36,539 bases of DNA from Candidatus Sungiibacteriota bacterium (GCA_016181585.1 JACOYX010000007.1:1-36539); one strand, 5' to 3'; positions 1 to 8,902 are shown, counted from the first letter of the stretch. The notes: a model not told the origin generated them from the letters alone. Made by a program: numbers and translations.

Positions 1-129
1 TAGGATGGAGAGTTCCATACGATCCGTCTTACTAAAGTGTGTGTACCTCATATATTAATTGTGATATATAAGGTGTTGCACTTCAAAGTTCATTTTACAC
101 TTGTAAATTCCTAAAAAAGGAGATGGCCA

Positions 130-1911
130 ATGCTTTCAAATTCTTTTGTTTTGGCTCCCCCTCCCGTGGAAACGCTTTTATATGGCGATACCGGCAACTT
201 GGGTTTATGGCCGAATGAGATAAAAAATAGTGCGGAATTGCAAAAGCAAACCGAAGCGCGCTCTCGCCTATATACAGCACTCAATAGCGTATTCAAGCGT
301 ATAGGCAACCCTGTTATAGAAATAACTGATGCTATCTCCTCCGAAACGATAGCCCGGGAAGACGCAACCGCACTGTACAGGGAGCTTGCTGATTTTTTAG
401 AGGAGGATGCGCTGAATAAGCGGTTTGTTCTCTATCTTCCTTTTGAGATTCTGCCCCACCGCCAATGGAAATTCGCATCGCGCGCGCTCAACGAGGCGAT
501 TGCAGAATTTACTTATACGTATATGAAACGCTGGGATGAATTGCTTTCGGTCAATGATGTAAGGGCAAATTTCTTGGATGGAAATGTTTTGGAGCCGGAG
601 CTTCGCATCGAGCCTTTGATGCGTGTAGCCAAAGCCGCGCATTTTATCCCATTTCTCGTCGCTAAAGATCTAATCCCCCCATCTCTCGTTCGCGATTTGA
701 TTGATGAAAGTCCGGGAAGTGTTTTGCAAAAAAGCGTCATTGATGCACTTCCTGTGCTTGTTGATTTAGGATTTCTCACTGCCTATGAAGCGGGGAAAAT
801 AATCATGGCAAGCGGTGTGCACGAAACGCATGAGTTTTCACTATCGCCGGCATATATTACCCCGGCACGCGCGCAATGGCTCGCACAAGAAAAAGAGCAA
901 AAGCGCATTGCACTCGATGCGAAAGCCATTGCGGAAAGAATTGTACGCGGACATCTGCAACCGCACCATTTCGAAGTATCAGTACAAAAACATGTTATGG
1001 CGCTTGCGATAATTCATGGCGTACGAATCGCCGTTGAAACAGCCGCTCGCGCTGTTACCGAGGAAGCCGCAAAAATTCTTTACCAGCGCTATGAACCCAT
1101 ATTGCTTGTTTTGTGGAGACAAGAAGCATCCGCCGCTGCAAAAGATGCCGTCACAAGCGCATGGGCGCATCTATATCATCTGAACATCATCAGCCGCGAA
1201 TATATTGAACAACAAGGAGTTTTTATTCCCGATTTTGATGCTCCTTTTGCGAAAAATATGAAGCTTATCGAAGAAGATATCGGAGCATTCAAGGATATTT
1301 TGGAACGCATGCAAAGCGAACCGGAACTTTCTCAATTGCTTTATCCGGCATGTATTCTTTTCGGCTCACGTGTTAAGGGCTACGGCACAAGCACCGCCGA
1401 TCTTGATGTTGCGGTGTTTGTAAAACCGGAAGTTTCTATGATGGAAAAGCGCCCCGAACTGCAAAAGCGACTCAAAGAACTTTTCACGCATGGTAACGCG
1501 CACGGGAAAGCGGTTGAATTTTGGCTTACGGAAAAAGAAGGCGGACTCGAGGTGATGTGTATGCCTCGTCCCGATACCGCCATGGGCGACAGCATGTTGG
1601 TGCACGTTCTCTTTGGCGGAGCATGGTACGGCGAGGAGCACGCAATCCGCGAACTCTACGATAAGGTTCTCACCCCGTATCTATATGCCAAAGATGAGGA
1701 AAACCGAAGAACATGGCTTGAAGAGATGGAGCGAGATACCCTCCTCTATCGGCTTCTGCACAAAGGCTATGCCCGCTTTTTCCCGGAACAAGGCGGCGTT
1801 CACACAAGAAATGCGGCGGCTATAGATGGGCAGAGCGTATTTTACGATTCTGGATACCGCCAGCTTGCCGCGAAATTATTCATAAAAAAAGTTTTTTTGC
1901 CGAGGCTATAA
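130..1911 (+). CDS. Nucleotidyltransferase-domain protein (593 aa), minimal NTase motif in C-terminal half
   Basis: ORF with strong SD (AAAGGAGATGG) before ATG at 130; motif LFGSRVKGYGTSTADLDVAVFV matches the GSxxxG...DxD nucleotidyltransferase signature. Confidence 0.7.
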   Translation: MLSNSFVLAPPPVETLLYGDTGNLGLWPNEIKNSAELQKQTEARSRLYTALNSVFKRIGNPVIEITDAISSETIAREDATALYRELADFLEEDALNKRFVLYLPFEILPHRQWKFASRALNEAIAEFTYTYMKRWDELLSVNDVRANFLDGNVLEPELRIEPLMRVAKAAHFIPFLVAKDLIPPSLVRDLIDESPGSVLQKSVIDALPVLVDLGFLTAYEAGKIIMASGVHETHEFSLSPAYITPARAQWLAQEKEQKRIALDAKAIAERIVRGHLQPHHFEVSVQKHVMALAIIHGVRIAVETAARAVTEEAAKILYQRYEPILLVLWRQEASAAAKDAVTSAWAHLYHLNIISREYIEQQGVFIPDFDAPFAKNMKLIEEDIGAFKDILERMQSEPELSQLLYPACILFGSRVKGYGTSTADLDVAVFVKPEVSMMEKRPELQKRLKELFTHGNAHGKAVEFWLTEKEGGLEVMCMPRPDTAMGDSMLVHVLFGGAWYGEEHAIRELYDKVLTPYLYAKDEENRRTWLEEMERDTLLYRLLHKGYARFFPEQGGVHTRNAAAIDGQSVFYDSGYRQLAAKLFIKKVFLPRL

Positions 1912-1925
1912 ATAACAAGAAAAAT

Positions 1926-1962
1926 AAAATGGACAGCTCATTGAGCCGTCCATTTACTTTTT
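1926..1962 (+). terminator. Intrinsic terminator-like hairpin
   Basis: AATGGACagCTCAttgagccGTCCATT followed by T-rich tract, just after the stop at 1911. Confidence 0.6.
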
Positions 1963-1977
1963 AACCTATTAGCTTTT

Positions 1978-3003
1978 TTATAGATCGTCTTCAGTGCGAC
2001 CGAGGCCGGCAAGGTCACGCGGAGTAGTGCGCCGCCGGCGGGGCATCAGCTCTGCCCGACGCGGACCTCGGCCAAGCATAACCCGAAGCGTGGGCAAAGA
2101 ACCCGTTCGTGCCGCCTCGTTATATTCCGACAGCGCTTTTGGCGCTTGCCCCTGAAATACCAATCGTGTCGATGTCGAACTGATATGATCGCGCAACCAC
2201 GCAAGATGCGCTTCATTGGCCGGATCGATCTCTTTTGTGCGCGTCACAGCATAGTATGTGACTTGCTTGACCTCCAGCGGTACACTATTCCAGCGAACGC
2301 GTCCGATACCCATTCCATTTTGTTGCAGTGCGCGTGCTGAATCCAATGGATCGGCATCGTGCACACTCTGTGCATCAACGCCAACACGCACCACTTCATA
2401 CGGCTTTCCTTCTTCGTCGTTATATACATTATCCACAGCGGGCTCAAACCCTTCTTCAAGAGAATTGATGTATCGCACCGTCAACTCATGGTTGACGGAT
2501 CCATCCGCATTTATGATAACAATGGGTGTTTCGAGACGCCGCTCAAGCTGTCCCATAATCATATATGGCATATCACGCCGCTTCGGATTATATCCAGCGA
2601 CGATTTGCGGAATGGGAAGCATGCCGGACAAATCCATATCCATACCAGTGCCGCCCGCCATATTGGCAAACATAAACATAGAAAGCATATTTGGATCTAT
2701 GCCCATCGCACTCGCAAAACTGCTTACTTGCGCCGGCGATGGTTTTTCGCCCTTTACTTCCGCATTCGGGTCTACTGCCTCAACCACAGGAGATACCACG
2801 GCGGTGGGCGCAGAAACCGGTCGAAATGCATTATAAACCTTTGCGGCTTTTACCAAACCGCATCCCGTCACTTGCTTGATCTGATCTGCGGTTAAGAGCG
2901 CCAAGTCAGCTTCGCTCTCTACACCCTCTTTTGCTAATTCTGCAACCTTCTCGTTGGTCAACCCAAACTCATCCAATAATCTCTTCTTCAATCCTTCATC
3001 CAT
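1978..3003 (-). CDS. Hypothetical protein (341 aa) with N-terminal helix-hairpin-helix/SAM-like segment and basic C-terminus
   Basis: ORF with SD (AGGAGAG) upstream; N-terminus GLTNEKVAELAKEGVESEADLALLTADQIKQVTGCGLVKAAKVYNAF resembles HhH-type helical repeats; ends GRGPRRAELMPRRRRTTPRDL. Confidence 0.6.
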   Translation of the reverse strand: MDEGLKKRLLDEFGLTNEKVAELAKEGVESEADLALLTADQIKQVTGCGLVKAAKVYNAFRPVSAPTAVVSPVVEAVDPNAEVKGEKPSPAQVSSFASAMGIDPNMLSMFMFANMAGGTGMDMDLSGMLPIPQIVAGYNPKRRDMPYMIMGQLERRLETPIVIINADGSVNHELTVRYINSLEEGFEPAVDNVYNDEEGKPYEVVRVGVDAQSVHDADPLDSARALQQNGMGIGRVRWNSVPLEVKQVTYYAVTRTKEIDPANEAHLAWLRDHISSTSTRLVFQGQAPKALSEYNEAARTGSLPTLRVMLGRGPRRAELMPRRRRTTPRDLAGLGRTEDDL

Positions 3004-3060
3004 ATATATCTCTCCTCTTTAATAAAAAGATCAATTGAGCAAAAATTGCTCTGGAAATAT

Positions 3061-3087
3061 ATTATATTACATTGAATTTAATGTCAA
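3061..3087 (-). promoter_or_regulatory. Candidate sigma70 promoter for 3003..1978
   Basis: minus strand TTGACA - 15 bp - TATAAT; spacing is short. Confidence 0.4.
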
Positions 3088-3096
3088 GTAAATGAA

Positions 3097-3125
3097 AAAG
3101 GCGGAGCTTAAGTCCCGCCTTTTTG
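3097..3125. terminator. Bidirectional terminator-like hairpin
   Basis: AAAAAGGCGGagcttaagtCCCGCCTTTTT. Confidence 0.6.
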
Positions 3126-3141
3126 TTTAAAAATAGCTATA

Positions 3142-3357
3142 GGGCATGTTGCCGAATACCATTTCTCCTACAAATGATGAATTTCTGCCAAAATAGCTTC
3201 AAAACTTTTTGGCATATCTTCCAGATAGGCCTCAAAGTTTGTTCAGCAATTTTGTCTAGAAATTCATCAATCTTCCAGATAGGCCTCAAAGTTTGTTCAG
3301 CAATTTTGTCTAGAAATTCATCATTTTCGGAACGAAAGCCTATTTGGCAACAGACCC
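3142..3357. mobile_element. MITE-like palindromic element, family 1 copy D, with internal 54-bp tandem duplication
   Basis: GGGCATGTTGCCGAATA...TATTTGGCAACAGACCC; flanked by CTATA/CTATA (3137-3141, 3358-3362). Confidence 0.8.
3216..3323. repeat. Two tandem 54-bp units inside copy D
   Basis: atcttccagataggcctcaaagtttgttcagcaattttgtctagaaattcatca present twice in a row. Confidence 0.95.
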
Positions 3358-4749
3358 CTATAAACAAATTTTGTCATCTTCGGTTGGCCCGAAAGATATC
3401 ATTTTTACTGGCACTTTCAGTTCTTGTGTGAATACTCTTTCGCAGAGTTCAATCATGTACTCCAGCTTCTCATTTTTCCGGAATAGATAAGCGGTACAAT
3501 TCGGACGGCACATCCGCAAGAGCTCACCTAATTTTCCCTGATGCGCCAGCTGATGCTCATCCGCACCACGCCGGACAAGGATATCGCCTTTCTCAAAAAA
3601 GTGCTGATGATGCGCACCGTTATAGGAATCGCACATTTTCCAAGCGCCATTCACTATAATCTGATCAAACCACGTTACCGCAATCCCATCAAACGCATCA
3701 GGGCCGCCGCACACATTAACCGCGTAGCGCAGTGCTACAAAATCGAGGGGACCCACACGCACTTTTCCCTGCCAGCGATTCTCGTTTTTATTGCTCCCCG
3801 GCAAAAGATTTTCCAGCATCTCGGAACACTCGGTCACCATCGGTCCCGCCCCATGGCGAATCTGGTACGCGCGCGTAACGCCAAGTTTAATCACTTCTCC
3901 GTCGTAGCCGCATTCCTTTAGCAAATTGAATGTAGTTTCAGCCGGTATTGTGCGGAGCTTGCTGGTGTGCGGATGAAAGCCGTAATAGCGATCGGTCAAA
4001 ACCCCATGCGAGCTTTCAACCACCACGACGCCATCGCGCTCGAGCACTTCTTTTTCAAGATAATCGCTTTCCACAATCCGCACGGAAGATGCCATTGTTT
4101 TGAACCGATCATATGTCCATTGTATTAGGCCCGGAAAATGAAGCAGTTCGATAAGTTCTGTCGCGGAATCGCGGTCGCTTTCCAAGAAACAATCATTATT
4201 TGCAGTAATTTCAGCAAGTTCAGCTATTTTTTGCATCCTTACCGCTTCAAGTTGGCGATAAAGATTATTACCCTTAATATCTTTTGCTCTAATAGCGAGT
4301 TTCGGATACCGCTCTGCATCGAGAAATGCCTCGCCTACACCAGTACCAATAGTTCCGCGCGGATTATCTCTCCGCGCAAGCTCGCGCAATCGAGAAGCGG
4401 CTTGGTGCCATGGAGTAGCAGAAATTGCATTTTCATCCACCGTAAGATATTCAAAACTATTCCTCACTCCACAACCATATTTCAGAAGTTCAGCCTCATT
4501 CATTATCCCATTTGGGTCTATTACGAAATTTTGGGTTAAATGAGTTTTTACTCCTTCGAAGGTACCGCAGCCAAATTGACTGAAATTAAACTTAAACCCT
4601 CGCGATGTTGCTACCCCATGGCTCCCCTGCGCACCGCCGACCTTTATGACCGTATGAGCGTTCATCTCTGTACAAATCTTATGCACTACTCCGCCCTTTC
4701 CCCCGTCTCCTCCACCAAGATCAGTGACTGTAAAAAGCTTTTTCGCCAT
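3358..4749 (-). CDS. Divergent adenylosuccinate synthetase (PurA)-family protein, 463 aa
   Basis: GGGDGGKGG (cf. GDEGKGK), GGAQGSHG (cf. GGNNAGHT), GTGVGEAF (cf. GTGIGPAY), VESSHGVLTDRYYGFHPHTS (cf. [21 protein letters not shown]), GVTRAYQIRHGAGPMVTE, VGPLDFVALRYAVNV, C-terminal ISFGPTEDDKI (cf. ISVGPDREQTI). Confidence 0.85.
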   Translation of the reverse strand: MAKKLFTVTDLGGGDGGKGGVVHKICTEMNAHTVIKVGGAQGSHGVATSRGFKFNFSQFGCGTFEGVKTHLTQNFVIDPNGIMNEAELLKYGCGVRNSFEYLTVDENAISATPWHQAASRLRELARRDNPRGTIGTGVGEAFLDAERYPKLAIRAKDIKGNNLYRQLEAVRMQKIAELAEITANNDCFLESDRDSATELIELLHFPGLIQWTYDRFKTMASSVRIVESDYLEKEVLERDGVVVVESSHGVLTDRYYGFHPHTSKLRTIPAETTFNLLKECGYDGEVIKLGVTRAYQIRHGAGPMVTECSEMLENLLPGSNKNENRWQGKVRVGPLDFVALRYAVNVCGGPDAFDGIAVTWFDQIIVNGAWKMCDSYNGAHHQHFFEKGDILVRRGADEHQLAHQGKLGELLRMCRPNCTAYLFRKNEKLEYMIELCERVFTQELKVPVKMISFGPTEDDKICL

Positions 4750-4773
4750 TCCGCATCTCCTCTCTCACTAAAA

Positions 4774-4934
4774 GGGACTGTTGCCGAATAGCACTTTGGC
4801 TACAATTGCATAAATTCGGTCAAATTTTCCAAAAAATTTCTTGGCTTATCTATCAAGATAGGCCGTAAAATTTGTGTGAGTATTTGCCTCGAATTTCTGC
4901 AACTTCGCGACGTAGGCTATTCGGCAACATACCC
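4774..4934. mobile_element. MITE-like palindromic element, family 1 copy A
   Basis: GGGACTGTTGCCGAATAG...CTATTCGGCAACATACCC; flanked by TAAAA/TAAAA (4769-4773, 4935-4939). Confidence 0.85.
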
Positions 4935-4950
4935 TAAAAATAAGAATAAA

Positions 4951-4969
4951 AGGGTGGCTTTGCCACCCT
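4951..4969. terminator. Terminator-like hairpin
   Basis: AGGGTGGctttgCCACCCT between converging T/A tracts. Confidence 0.5.
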
Positions 4970-4983
4970 CCTGTTTTGCTAAT

Positions 4984-6117
4984 TTAGAGCCACATTTTCC
5001 CTTTTTTAGGCGGCGTGCCATTACCCTTTTTTTTCGAGGAGGGTGTTTTAATCACCGTCTCATCACCTATCGGCCAGAGGTCGCCTTTTTTTGCAAACTT
5101 TGCGTCCTTTAAAGGGATTTTGTCAAAGTTAGGAAGTATTTTTTGCGCACCAATGGGGATGTTAGATACGGAACGCACAATATCACGCGCATCTTCCTGA
5201 TTTAAACCTGCCGTTCGCAGAAAAGATTCTGTGGTCTGCAAATCAAGTACCCCCTCGGTCAGGCCTATAATAGCCGCCTTAACGTGAGGTAATAATTGTG
5301 TTTGCGGAAGAATCACAACACGTTCGTTTCCGAACATGCTCGTCCAGAAACTGTTTGTTTCCCCATCATGCCCTACTTGCAGAAAGAAAGCGTGCGCCTG
5401 CTTGAGAAGATCGTTAACCACCTCTTTAGTGCTCGGCAGGATTTTCTTATCGATCTGATACCCGTTTTCTAGTACTTTCTCAAACACTGAGTCTCCAAAC
5501 ACGCGAACAAGTGTCCCCCGATCAAGTTTGGCTCTTCCCGGCGCATCGGATACGGTGAAATCGTAATACTTCAATTCGTATTTGTTGATATCCGCCGATG
5601 TGCAATAAGCTCCTCCAAAAAGCCCATATTGTGGATCTTCCGGCGTGTCACCGCCTCTGTGCTCCGGGATCATAAGCGTCATCTGCTCCGCAATCTTTTC
5701 ATCCATCTCGGCTTGGGAGCGGCACAGCACATAATTATCGCCTATATCGCCAAAAATTGAAGTAATCATCTGTACATCATAGCGCTTAAGCACTGCCTTT
5801 GGTCCGCTTGCGAGTAGTTCGTATGTTTTAGGAAGTACTTCAAGCGCAATTTCGACGTTGTGTCCCATCGATCCCGTAGTATCCAGCCGTGTTTCTTCAA
5901 GCATCGCTACGCCACGCGGCAAGATGAAATAATCACCTTCCGGATTCATCCGTGAAATTGATCTTCGAATCACGTCATAACCCGCCGGATCAACCAAAGG
6001 ATGCAGACCCAATCCTTCTCGTCTTCGCTGTTCACCCTTATGAGTTGCGGATCCGGCAAGCTCTGCTTCTGCTTTTACTCTGCGATACGAAACATAAGAC
6101 AATGTATTTTTACCCAT
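4984..6117 (-). CDS. vWA-domain-like protein (377 aa)
   Basis: MIDAS-like motif ETRLDTTGSMGHNVEIALEVLPKTYELL plus SIFGDIGD...HRGGDTPEDPQYGLFGGAY; SD upstream. Confidence 0.65.
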   Translation of the reverse strand: MGKNTLSYVSYRRVKAEAELAGSATHKGEQRRREGLGLHPLVDPAGYDVIRRSISRMNPEGDYFILPRGVAMLEETRLDTTGSMGHNVEIALEVLPKTYELLASGPKAVLKRYDVQMITSIFGDIGDNYVLCRSQAEMDEKIAEQMTLMIPEHRGGDTPEDPQYGLFGGAYCTSADINKYELKYYDFTVSDAPGRAKLDRGTLVRVFGDSVFEKVLENGYQIDKKILPSTKEVVNDLLKQAHAFFLQVGHDGETNSFWTSMFGNERVVILPQTQLLPHVKAAIIGLTEGVLDLQTTESFLRTAGLNQEDARDIVRSVSNIPIGAQKILPNFDKIPLKDAKFAKKGDLWPIGDETVIKTPSSKKKGNGTPPKKGKMWL

Positions 6118-6135
6118 ACTATATTCCTTTCTCCT

Positions 6136-6972
6136 CTAAAGAGGATAAGCCGTAAATGGATGAAACCCCCGAGATGGCCACAAAGCTCTTACAAGACGGT
6201 AAAATGCTTCATGAGCCCGCGCCGCATCGTGTTCATTTTCTTCTGCAAGGTTATGCAAAAAAAGTTCATAATCACGACTCTTGAGTTGATCATCGGCAGG
6301 AAGCACTCCGGTAGCAGGATCGCCCCCGAGGGCAAGGATCACTTGTTTAGCCGCTTTTGCTATATCTTTGGCGGCTAAGTTGGCAGGCAACCCGCCTACC
6401 CCATAAATATTAGCTTCGGTAAAATCGAAAAGGGCAATATAGTGCTGATCTCGTTCAATTAAAATATTTTCGCCATCTACCCCGCCGGCAACAATCCCTT
6501 GATCGTGCAAAAAAACAAGCAACTTCAAGAGTTTTCCCATAATCCATGCGCTTGTTTTCGGATCAATCCGCACGCGGTCGCGAAAAACAATTTGTTCAAT
6601 CGGCACCAAGCGGCCAATATCGTCCGCTACTCCCACAAAACTCAAAATGTTCACCCTTCGATCATCCTGGTCTTCGGCAATAAAACTTTCCACAAGATTA
6701 GGAAACGTAATTTGGTAGTTCAATAGTATGCTAGGGTCTTCTTTCACCAATGCATACTCTTCTTCCAAACGCTTCGCTTCATCGCGCATAGCGCGCAGAA
6801 GAAACGCCTCGCGATCGAGAAGCGGATTTTCCGCTGTTGTCGCGGCGATTTTTAAGATACCCGCACCGCCCTCGTCCGGCAATCTGCATTCATAAAGACG
6901 AAATTGCTCCGTCTCACCCAAGAGTTTTGATTTTCCCTGCACGGTAACTAGAGGATATTTACTGATATCCAT
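6136..6972 (-). CDS. Protein-kinase-fold protein (278 aa), degenerate catalytic loop
   Basis: LLKLLVFLHDQGIVAGGVDGENILIERDQHYIALFDFTEAN resembles the HRD...N / DFG region of Ser/Thr-kinase-like proteins; SD upstream. Confidence 0.55.
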   Translation of the reverse strand: MDISKYPLVTVQGKSKLLGETEQFRLYECRLPDEGGAGILKIAATTAENPLLDREAFLLRAMRDEAKRLEEEYALVKEDPSILLNYQITFPNLVESFIAEDQDDRRVNILSFVGVADDIGRLVPIEQIVFRDRVRIDPKTSAWIMGKLLKLLVFLHDQGIVAGGVDGENILIERDQHYIALFDFTEANIYGVGGLPANLAAKDIAKAAKQVILALGGDPATGVLPADDQLKSRDYELFLHNLAEENEHDAARAHEAFYRLVRALWPSRGFHPFTAYPL

Positions 6973-7019
6973 GTGTTGTTCTCCTTACTTCTTTTTTAAA
7001 GGACTATTGAATGGAAGTT

Positions 7020-7048
7020 ATGATACTAAATAAATTGTAATATGTCAA
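7020..7048 (-). promoter_or_regulatory. Candidate sigma70 promoter upstream of the kinase-like/vWA/PurA-like cluster
   Basis: minus strand TTGACA - 17 bp - TATCAT. Confidence 0.6.
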
Positions 7049-7089
7049 TAAAACACGCTAAAGCCCTGCGAATTCAAGAATCTAATAAG

Positions 7090-7252
7090 GGGTCTGTTGC
7101 CGAATAGCCTATGTCGCGAAATTTCAGAAATTCGAGGCAAATTTTTCAAACAAATTTCGAGGCCTATCTGGAAGATAAGCCAAGAAATTTTTTGGAAAAT
7201 TTGACCGAATTTATGCAATTGTAGCTCATAAGCGCTATTCGGCAACAGTCCC
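7090..7252. mobile_element. MITE-like palindromic element, family 1 copy B
   Basis: GGGTCTGTTGCCGAATAG...CTATTCGGCAACAGTCCC; flanked by ATAAG/ATAAG (7085-7089, 7253-7257). Confidence 0.9.
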
Positions 7253-7325
7253 ATAAGATAACGACTATTTGCCTATCCGCCCGAAGCGTACTACGGTAGG
7301 GTAAGTACCGTCCCCAAGGAGTGCC

Positions 7326-7934
7326 ATGAATCATACCATTAATCTGCTTGAATTTCCGCCGCGCGACACATTACTTCACACCCTCCAAACCAAAGGAGTA
7401 CTATCATTTCCCCTTTTGGACAATTCGGCACGACTGGAACTTCTGGAAGAAGCCGTGTGTTACCCCTATCGGAGAAAAAAGCCATATATAGAAAAATATA
7501 AGGTTGTACAGTATTTTTCGGCTTTTAATAGCTTTCCTGAAACGAGCAAGTTTTTATACTTTGCCGATATTTTGCAAAAAGCGATTATCGCGCGTTGTGA
7601 AGGTGCGGCGCATGAAGCATTTCCCGTTCCGCTTGCATTCAACGACTTTGTGCTTCAGCGCTATGACAGGAATCCGATCGGCATAAGCCCCCACCAAGAC
7701 GGATTAAGCCGTATCAATCTTGTTGCCGTACTCCTGCTTACCGGCCATGCGCGATTTTGTATCTGCCGCGACCGAGGTGGCCGAAATGCGGAGGAAATAT
7801 CATCTCCGCCAGGCAACATCATTCTCATGCGCGCTCCGGGTTTTTGGGGAGAGCAAGAACAACTTTTTCATTTTGTTGACTGTATCAGCGAACCTCGCTA
7901 TACCTTCGGCATGCGGCAATGGGTAAAAAAATAA
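7326..7934 (+). CDS. Possible 2OG-Fe(II) oxygenase-fold protein (202 aa)
   Basis: ISPHQDGL (HxD-like), later LFHFVDCI and RYTFGMRQ consistent with H...R of the double-stranded beta-helix; weak similarity by eye only. Confidence 0.4.
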   Translation: MNHTINLLEFPPRDTLLHTLQTKGVLSFPLLDNSARLELLEEAVCYPYRRKKPYIEKYKVVQYFSAFNSFPETSKFLYFADILQKAIIARCEGAAHEAFPVPLAFNDFVLQRYDRNPIGISPHQDGLSRINLVAVLLLTGHARFCICRDRGGRNAEEISSPPGNIILMRAPGFWGEQEQLFHFVDCISEPRYTFGMRQWVKK

Positions 7935-7965
7935 ACCGTGGCACATACAGTGCACGGTTTTTATA
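7933..7965 (+). terminator. Terminator-like hairpin
   Basis: AAACCGTGgcacatacagtGCACGGTTTTTAT directly after the stop at 7934. Confidence 0.65.
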
Positions 7966-7968
7966 TTT

Positions 7969-8004
7969 GGAACAACTAGCACGCGACCGTGTGCTAGTTG
8001 TTCC
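7969..8004. repeat. Long inverted repeat / hairpin
   Basis: GGAACAACTAGCAC...GTGCTAGTTGTTCC, 14-bp stem. Confidence 0.85.
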
Positions 8005-8045
8005 AAAACTTTACGATACTTTTTCACATCTGGGATGCCGTCATT

Positions 8046-8402
8046 TCAACATCGGGTAATCACCACTCCAGGATATCCTTCGGGCCATACATCAAGTTTC
8101 CATATGCCGACAATCACTGCTTCAACAGCACATAAAGAAAGAATCTCATCGGCGATTAAATTTGCCAGACGCTCGATCAAATAACAGCTCTCCCCTTCGA
8201 TAACCGCTTGTACTTTTTTCCTTGCGAGCGAATAATTTGCGGTATCGGCCATCGCATCGCTTTCTCCTGCGTGTGACAAGTCGAGATACATATCCACATC
8301 GACGCGAAACCGCTGTGGCTTATTGCGCTCTTCGGCCTTTACCCCGTGCCTACCCAAAAACACCATTCCATGCATCTCAATCTTATCCAAGGTTCTTTCC
8401 AT
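8046..8402 (-). CDS. folB: Dihydroneopterin aldolase-like (FolB family)
   Basis: MERTLDKIEMHGMVFLGRHGVKAEERNKPQRFRVDVDMYLDLSHAGESDAMADTANYS...LIERLANLIADEIL is FolB-like; start chosen at internal Met. Confidence 0.8.
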   Translation of the reverse strand: MERTLDKIEMHGMVFLGRHGVKAEERNKPQRFRVDVDMYLDLSHAGESDAMADTANYSLARKKVQAVIEGESCYLIERLANLIADEILSLCAVEAVIVGIWKLDVWPEGYPGVVITRC

Positions 8403-8617
8403 ACTATTCCGCCTTTCCTTTTTTCCCATCTTTACGCAAGGGAACTTTCATGTCAAACGCCCAGTGGAAACACCCCATACAGACATCGAGATGCGCATCA
8501 AGCCCCAAAAGCACAGAAAGCGAAAGCTCTTCAATACATTCAGCGGAAATCCATATAGCTCGAAATTCAACACAAGACATGCGAAACATACTCCAGTGCA
8601 TATAAATCCTTTTTTAT

Positions 8618-8835
8618 AGACCTGTTGCTTAATAATTTTCGTGACGAAAATTATTAAGGGACTGTTGCCGAATTGTCTTTGAAGCGAAATTTCAGAAATT
8701 CGAGGCAAATTTTTCAAATAAATTTTGCGGCCTACCTGCAAGGTAAGCCAAGAAATTTTTTGGAAAATTTGACCGAATTTATGGAATTGCAGCTCATAAG
8801 ACAATTCGGCAACAGTCCCATTAAGCAACAGGTCT
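8618..8835. mobile_element. Composite: 51-bp perfect-palindrome repeat split by a family 1 element
   Basis: AGACCTGTTGCTTAATAATTTTCGTGACGAAAATTATTAA at left and ATTAAGCAACAGGTCT at right; removing the inner element plus one ATTAA restores a perfect palindrome. Confidence 0.85.
8658..8819. mobile_element. MITE-like palindromic element, family 1 copy C
   Basis: GGGACTGTTGCCGAATTGTCTT...AAGACAATTCGGCAACAGTCCC; flanked by ATTAA/ATTAA (8653-8657, 8820-8824). Confidence 0.95.
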
Positions 8836-8902
8836 TATGAAGAACCACCTTTAAAACCGTATGTTTCTCCAAAACGTTTCGCTGGCTAATCCTACAAAAA
8901 AT

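Noticed and set aside
2258-2895. Plus-strand ORFs of 192 and 178 aa opposite the 341-aa gene
   Set aside because: Antisense shadow ORFs of a better-supported gene; low-complexity Ser/Arg/His-rich translations and no SD.
3137-3367. Minus ORF of 76 aa and other small ORFs inside MITEs (e.g. 7045-7254, 8448-8828)
   Set aside because: Translations of palindromic repeat sequence, with repeated peptides such as FRSENDEFLDKIAEQTLRPIWKI; no evidence of expression.
3142-8819. CRISPR array
   Set aside because: The repeats are dispersed about 160-bp palindromes at intergenic sites, not regularly spaced short repeats with spacers, and no cas genes are present.
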